Assembly (NCBI GenBank): GCA_050084515.1
Contig: CM114274.1
Span: 29,760,001 to 29,824,000 of the forward strand
Source of the DNA: Blasia pusilla
Taxonomy: Eukaryota > Marchantiophyta > Marchantiopsida > Blasiales
Reading direction: 5' to 3'
DNA: 64,000 bases
The notes beneath the pieces were generated by a model. That model saw nothing but the letters and a program-made list of their open reading frames with translations, was not told where the DNA came from and made no database searches. The first letter of the stretch is position 1; each line of letters starts with the position of its first letter. Shown here one piece after another: positions 61,916-64,000 of this stretch. The translations under genes and the position numbers were made by a program.

Positions 61916-62304
61916 CGGTAAGAGGAGAGGAAGAGAGGAAGAGAGGAGAGAGGAAACTACCTTCAACCGCAATAGATACTTTTTTTAAAGAGAGTTTCCG
62001 TTGGGTTAAAGAGAGGAAACTTTTTGTGTGAATTTTTTTGCATTTTTTTCCTCAGTTATTAAGCAGTCCCACAGTTTTTTTTCCCTCTTCCATATTTTGG
62101 CAACCCATCTGAGTCCGACCGGTTGCAAATTGCACAAAATTTAGAAAACTGAAAAATCAGTGGAATCATAAGTGTGGAACCAATCACTTTTTCCATCCAA
62201 GGTCTGGAAACAATCTATCATTTTCCCTGGGATGAATAGAGTTCAAGCTCAAATTGAAGGTTCTAGAAAAATGAAAGTACAATCTAAAACCTCATTTTTC
62301 ATCC

Positions 62305-62942
62305 TCAAAGTGGTTTGTTTAAAATACTCCGCACTTCTTTGAGGGACAGTATTGGTTGGTGGATTCCTACTCCTACCTCCGACTCTCTTAAAACTACCAG
62401 CAACACATAGTACATGTGCTTACAAGGGAAATACCTTTTGCCACTTGTCTCTTTGACAAAGTCATCACATGAACATGTGGGAAAGCAACAGATGTGCACC
62501 ACATACACCCCGTGACATTTGAATTATAGTGTTGTTCTGACCCAATACATCCTTCCTATTCCATTGCCACTCAGGACATCTTTCGTGGCGATGATCTCCA
62601 TTTTTGCCTCCCGAGCTGATGCAATTCGCTTTGCTCTCTTCACCGTTGGCCTACACATTATGTTTCTCTTCACCCCATTTCTAGACTCAAACAGAAAGAG
62701 TGGATTGAGATCATCCACCTTCTCCGGTACATGTTGACATCAATCTTGGGTTGAATACAAAATGCAAAGGTCTCTGTAATGCGAACATGCTCCGAACTTC
62801 CTCCGTCTATGAGTCTAAAACCGACACTTGTAAGATTGTCCACTTCGTCTTGAGTGCACTTCGTACCTGCGGCGATGGGCCAAATCGTGGGGGTATTCCC
62901 CGGAGCTCCAATGGCAGCTCTATATGACTTTCCAAGATTCAT
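62305..62942 (-). pseudogene. SWIM-type zinc finger protein remnant
   Basis: Read from 62942 downwards: KCTQDEVDNLTSVGFRLIDG and ETFAFCIQPKIDVN, a one-base frame change near 62725, then VDDLNPLFLFESRNGVKRN, a TAA at 62524-62526, and VYVVHICCFPTCSCDDFVKE with FPCKHMYYVLLVVL. The CSC...CKH arrangement (C-x-C-x(n)-C-x-H) is the SWIM signature, a DNA- or protein-binding zinc finger common in MULE transposases and some plant regulators. The stop and the frame change suggest decay unless an intron removes them. Confidence 0.55.
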
Positions 62943-62973
62943 TTGGGCAGAAGAAGTACTTCAGTTGATCCCC

Positions 62974-63018
62974 GGTCCTCGTGAAACGATCAAAGGTTTT
63001 GATCGTTTCACGAGGACC
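62974..63018. repeat. Perfect 21-bp inverted repeat, 3-nt loop
   Basis: The arm at 62974-62994 is the exact reverse complement of 62998-63018; the loop is GGT. It lies at the 3' end of the 269-codon frame, between it and the SWIM remnant, where an intron would be expected. Confidence 0.95.
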
Positions 63019-63817
63019 AAAAACCAGGCAGTGGTCGTCCAATCCTTATACAGTTCTTATTTAGGAAAGTGCGGCATGCTCTCCTAATGCCATCAGATCC
63101 TGCCCTGCAAGTGGGTCCACGTCCTAGGTTGCTCCGAGATATATGCCACTGTTTTAGGTTGCAATCCACCTCCATTACCGGAATCCCATATTGTTGAACC
63201 ATCCCACCGACCGGATGTTGTGAACTTCCAGCAACGGAGGGCGTTTGAAATAAAACATTCAGTGATTTTGGAGAAGTTACTCCATCACCGATTTGGGAGC
63301 GGTCCCGGGTTCCCGAATACCTGGGCGGCGTAATTTCCTCATCCAAATCAATCACCGGATTTGTTCCTCGATGTTGCCTCTTCACCTGCCTGAAGTCAAG
63401 ATACTTATATGGTCTCCACGAGTCTCGCTCGAACTGCTCTACCACCATCTGTATGGGACGTCTTGAAACCCGCCCATGAATATCCCCACCAATGTGTACG
63501 TCTTGCTTGAGGGGAGTTCTTGCTACGCACCGATTGAAGGCTTCCACATAGAGTTTTTCATCACCAGATCTCACAGCCGCCCTGACGTAGAGCTTGTAGA
63601 TCGAAGGTCCCCTTCCTTTTGTTATGCCTTTTGTGAGGAAGATATGGGATGCTGCAGAGTGTAGCATTGCTCTTGCCTGGTCTTGTTGGCATGCCTCCAC
63701 AAGTGAAATTCGTTGGCATGCTTGTGACGACCTCCACGAGGAATGAACACTTTCTGCTCCACTGGTGTTGGGGCAGAGGGCATTTTCATGAATGTTCAAT
63801 CCCTGCAACGACGGCAA
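63008..63817 (-). CDS. Unrecognised ORF in element C, ~269 codons
   Basis: This is the longest uninterrupted non-repetitive frame in the last 15 kb. It opens with a TTG-type codon; the first ATG of the region (63783) is in another frame, so the true start may lie in an upstream exon. The peptide includes KGRGPSIYKLYVRAAVRSGD, EKLYVEAFNRCVARTPLK, FERDSWRPYKYLDFRQVKRQ and VIDLDEEITPPRY. I do not recognise a domain. It lies just upstream of the SWIM remnant on the same strand and may be an earlier exon of the same gene. Confidence 0.35.
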   Translation of the reverse strand: MPSLQGLNIHENALCPNTSGAESVHSSWRSSQACQRISLVEACQQDQARAMLHSAASHIFLTKGITKGRGPSIYKLYVRAAVRSGDEKLYVEAFNRCVARTPLKQDVHIGGDIHGRVSRRPIQMVVEQFERDSWRPYKYLDFRQVKRQHRGTNPVIDLDEEITPPRYSGTRDRSQIGDGVTSPKSLNVLFQTPSVAGSSQHPVGGMVQQYGIPVMEVDCNLKQWHISRSNLGRGPTCRAGSDGIRRACRTFLNKNCIRIGRPLPGFWSS

Positions 63818-63849
63818 TCTTAGAAGGGAACGAAAATAGCTAAGAAATC

Positions 63850-64000
63850 AAAGAAATAAGCTACCTATTGGAACCAGACGGGTTGCAAGGCCGAGGCATC
63901 CCATGAACCACTCTATGACCCGTCGGGTCCCAACGTGTTGCAACACCCAGGAAACACCTACTGCAACCCGTCCGATTCCAACGGGTTGCAAGAACCTTTG
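63850..64000. repeat. Clustered CGGGTTGCAA words, direct and inverted
   Basis: ACGGGTTGCAAG occurs near 63879 and 63979, ACGTGTTGCAAC near 63932 and the complement TGCAACCCGTC near 63961. GCAACCCGT and ACGGGTTGC near 63962-63987 form an inverted pair. The cluster runs to the window edge and may be a subterminal repeat region. Confidence 0.6.

Larger units (their letters stand above)
61916..64000. mobile_element. Element C, inserted in gypsy-like copy 2; continues past the window
   Basis: It starts at the same GCGGTAAGAGGAGAGG boundary as the fragment at 4411. It carries minus-strand coding remains with a SWIM zinc finger (62305-62942) and a longer ORF (63008-63817). The far end in view (63850-64000) has repeated CGGGTTGCAA words in both orientations, also seen once near 62121 as CCGGTTGCAAA. 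SWIM fingers are frequent in MULE-type transposases, so a Mutator-like element is one reading; no transposase catalytic core was seen. Confidence 0.5.

Overview
This is nuclear DNA from a land plant. Two multi-exon genes of plant families with standard GT/AG introns are present, a CYP88-type cytochrome P450 (12756-16101, plus strand) and a HEAT INTOLERANT 4 (HIT4)-like gene (22203-26198, minus strand). Both sit in AT-rich, transposon-derived DNA that includes a plant Helitron, a TNP2-type CACTA element and Ty3/gypsy-like pieces. Nothing in the window looks bacterial, organellar or viral. The introns are short and the P450 is divergent, which would fit a spore-bearing lineage, but that is a guess and the sequence does not settle the species.

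Layout. 1-12.5 kb: gene-poor, with a ~347-bp tandem repeat, an inverted copy of an LTR-like repeat ('family A') and a fragment of 'element C'. 12.55-16.1 kb: the P450, with a TATA box and nine exons; all splice phases agree and give 487 residues. 16.1-22.2 kb: LTR-like pieces, one CACTA-type terminus and a second block of the ~350-bp repeat. 22.2-26.2 kb: the HIT4-like gene, 14 small exons giving 335 residues. 26.2-32.6 kb: a promoter-like module (three CACGTG boxes exactly 32 bp apart, an RY motif, a TATA box), unrecognised open frames, a perfect (GA)n tract, a 63-bp palindromic minisatellite and a pyrimidine-rich duplication. 32.65-36.9 kb: a decayed Helitron Rep-helicase with an intact HUH motif but a destroyed Walker A lysine. 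36.9-45.1 kb: a CACTA element joined directly to the Helitron remnant in the same orientation. 45.5-48 kb and 59.3-61.9 kb: two copies of one gypsy-like LTR/gag element; the second is broken by element C, which carries a SWIM-type zinc finger reading frame (62.3-63.8 kb, minus). 48-59.3 kb: mostly unannotatable, with a perfect 25-bp inverted repeat and a 177-bp tandem duplication.

The two intact genes are not obviously linked in function. The P450 family acts in gibberellin-type diterpenoid oxidation, and HIT4 is known in Arabidopsis as a nuclear protein of heat-induced chromatin decondensation. The rest is a record of nested and fused transposons. I did not find a clearly new multi-gene system. 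The most unusual items are the altered I-helix of the P450, the Helitron-CACTA fusion, the 32-bp G-box array and the palindromic repeats.
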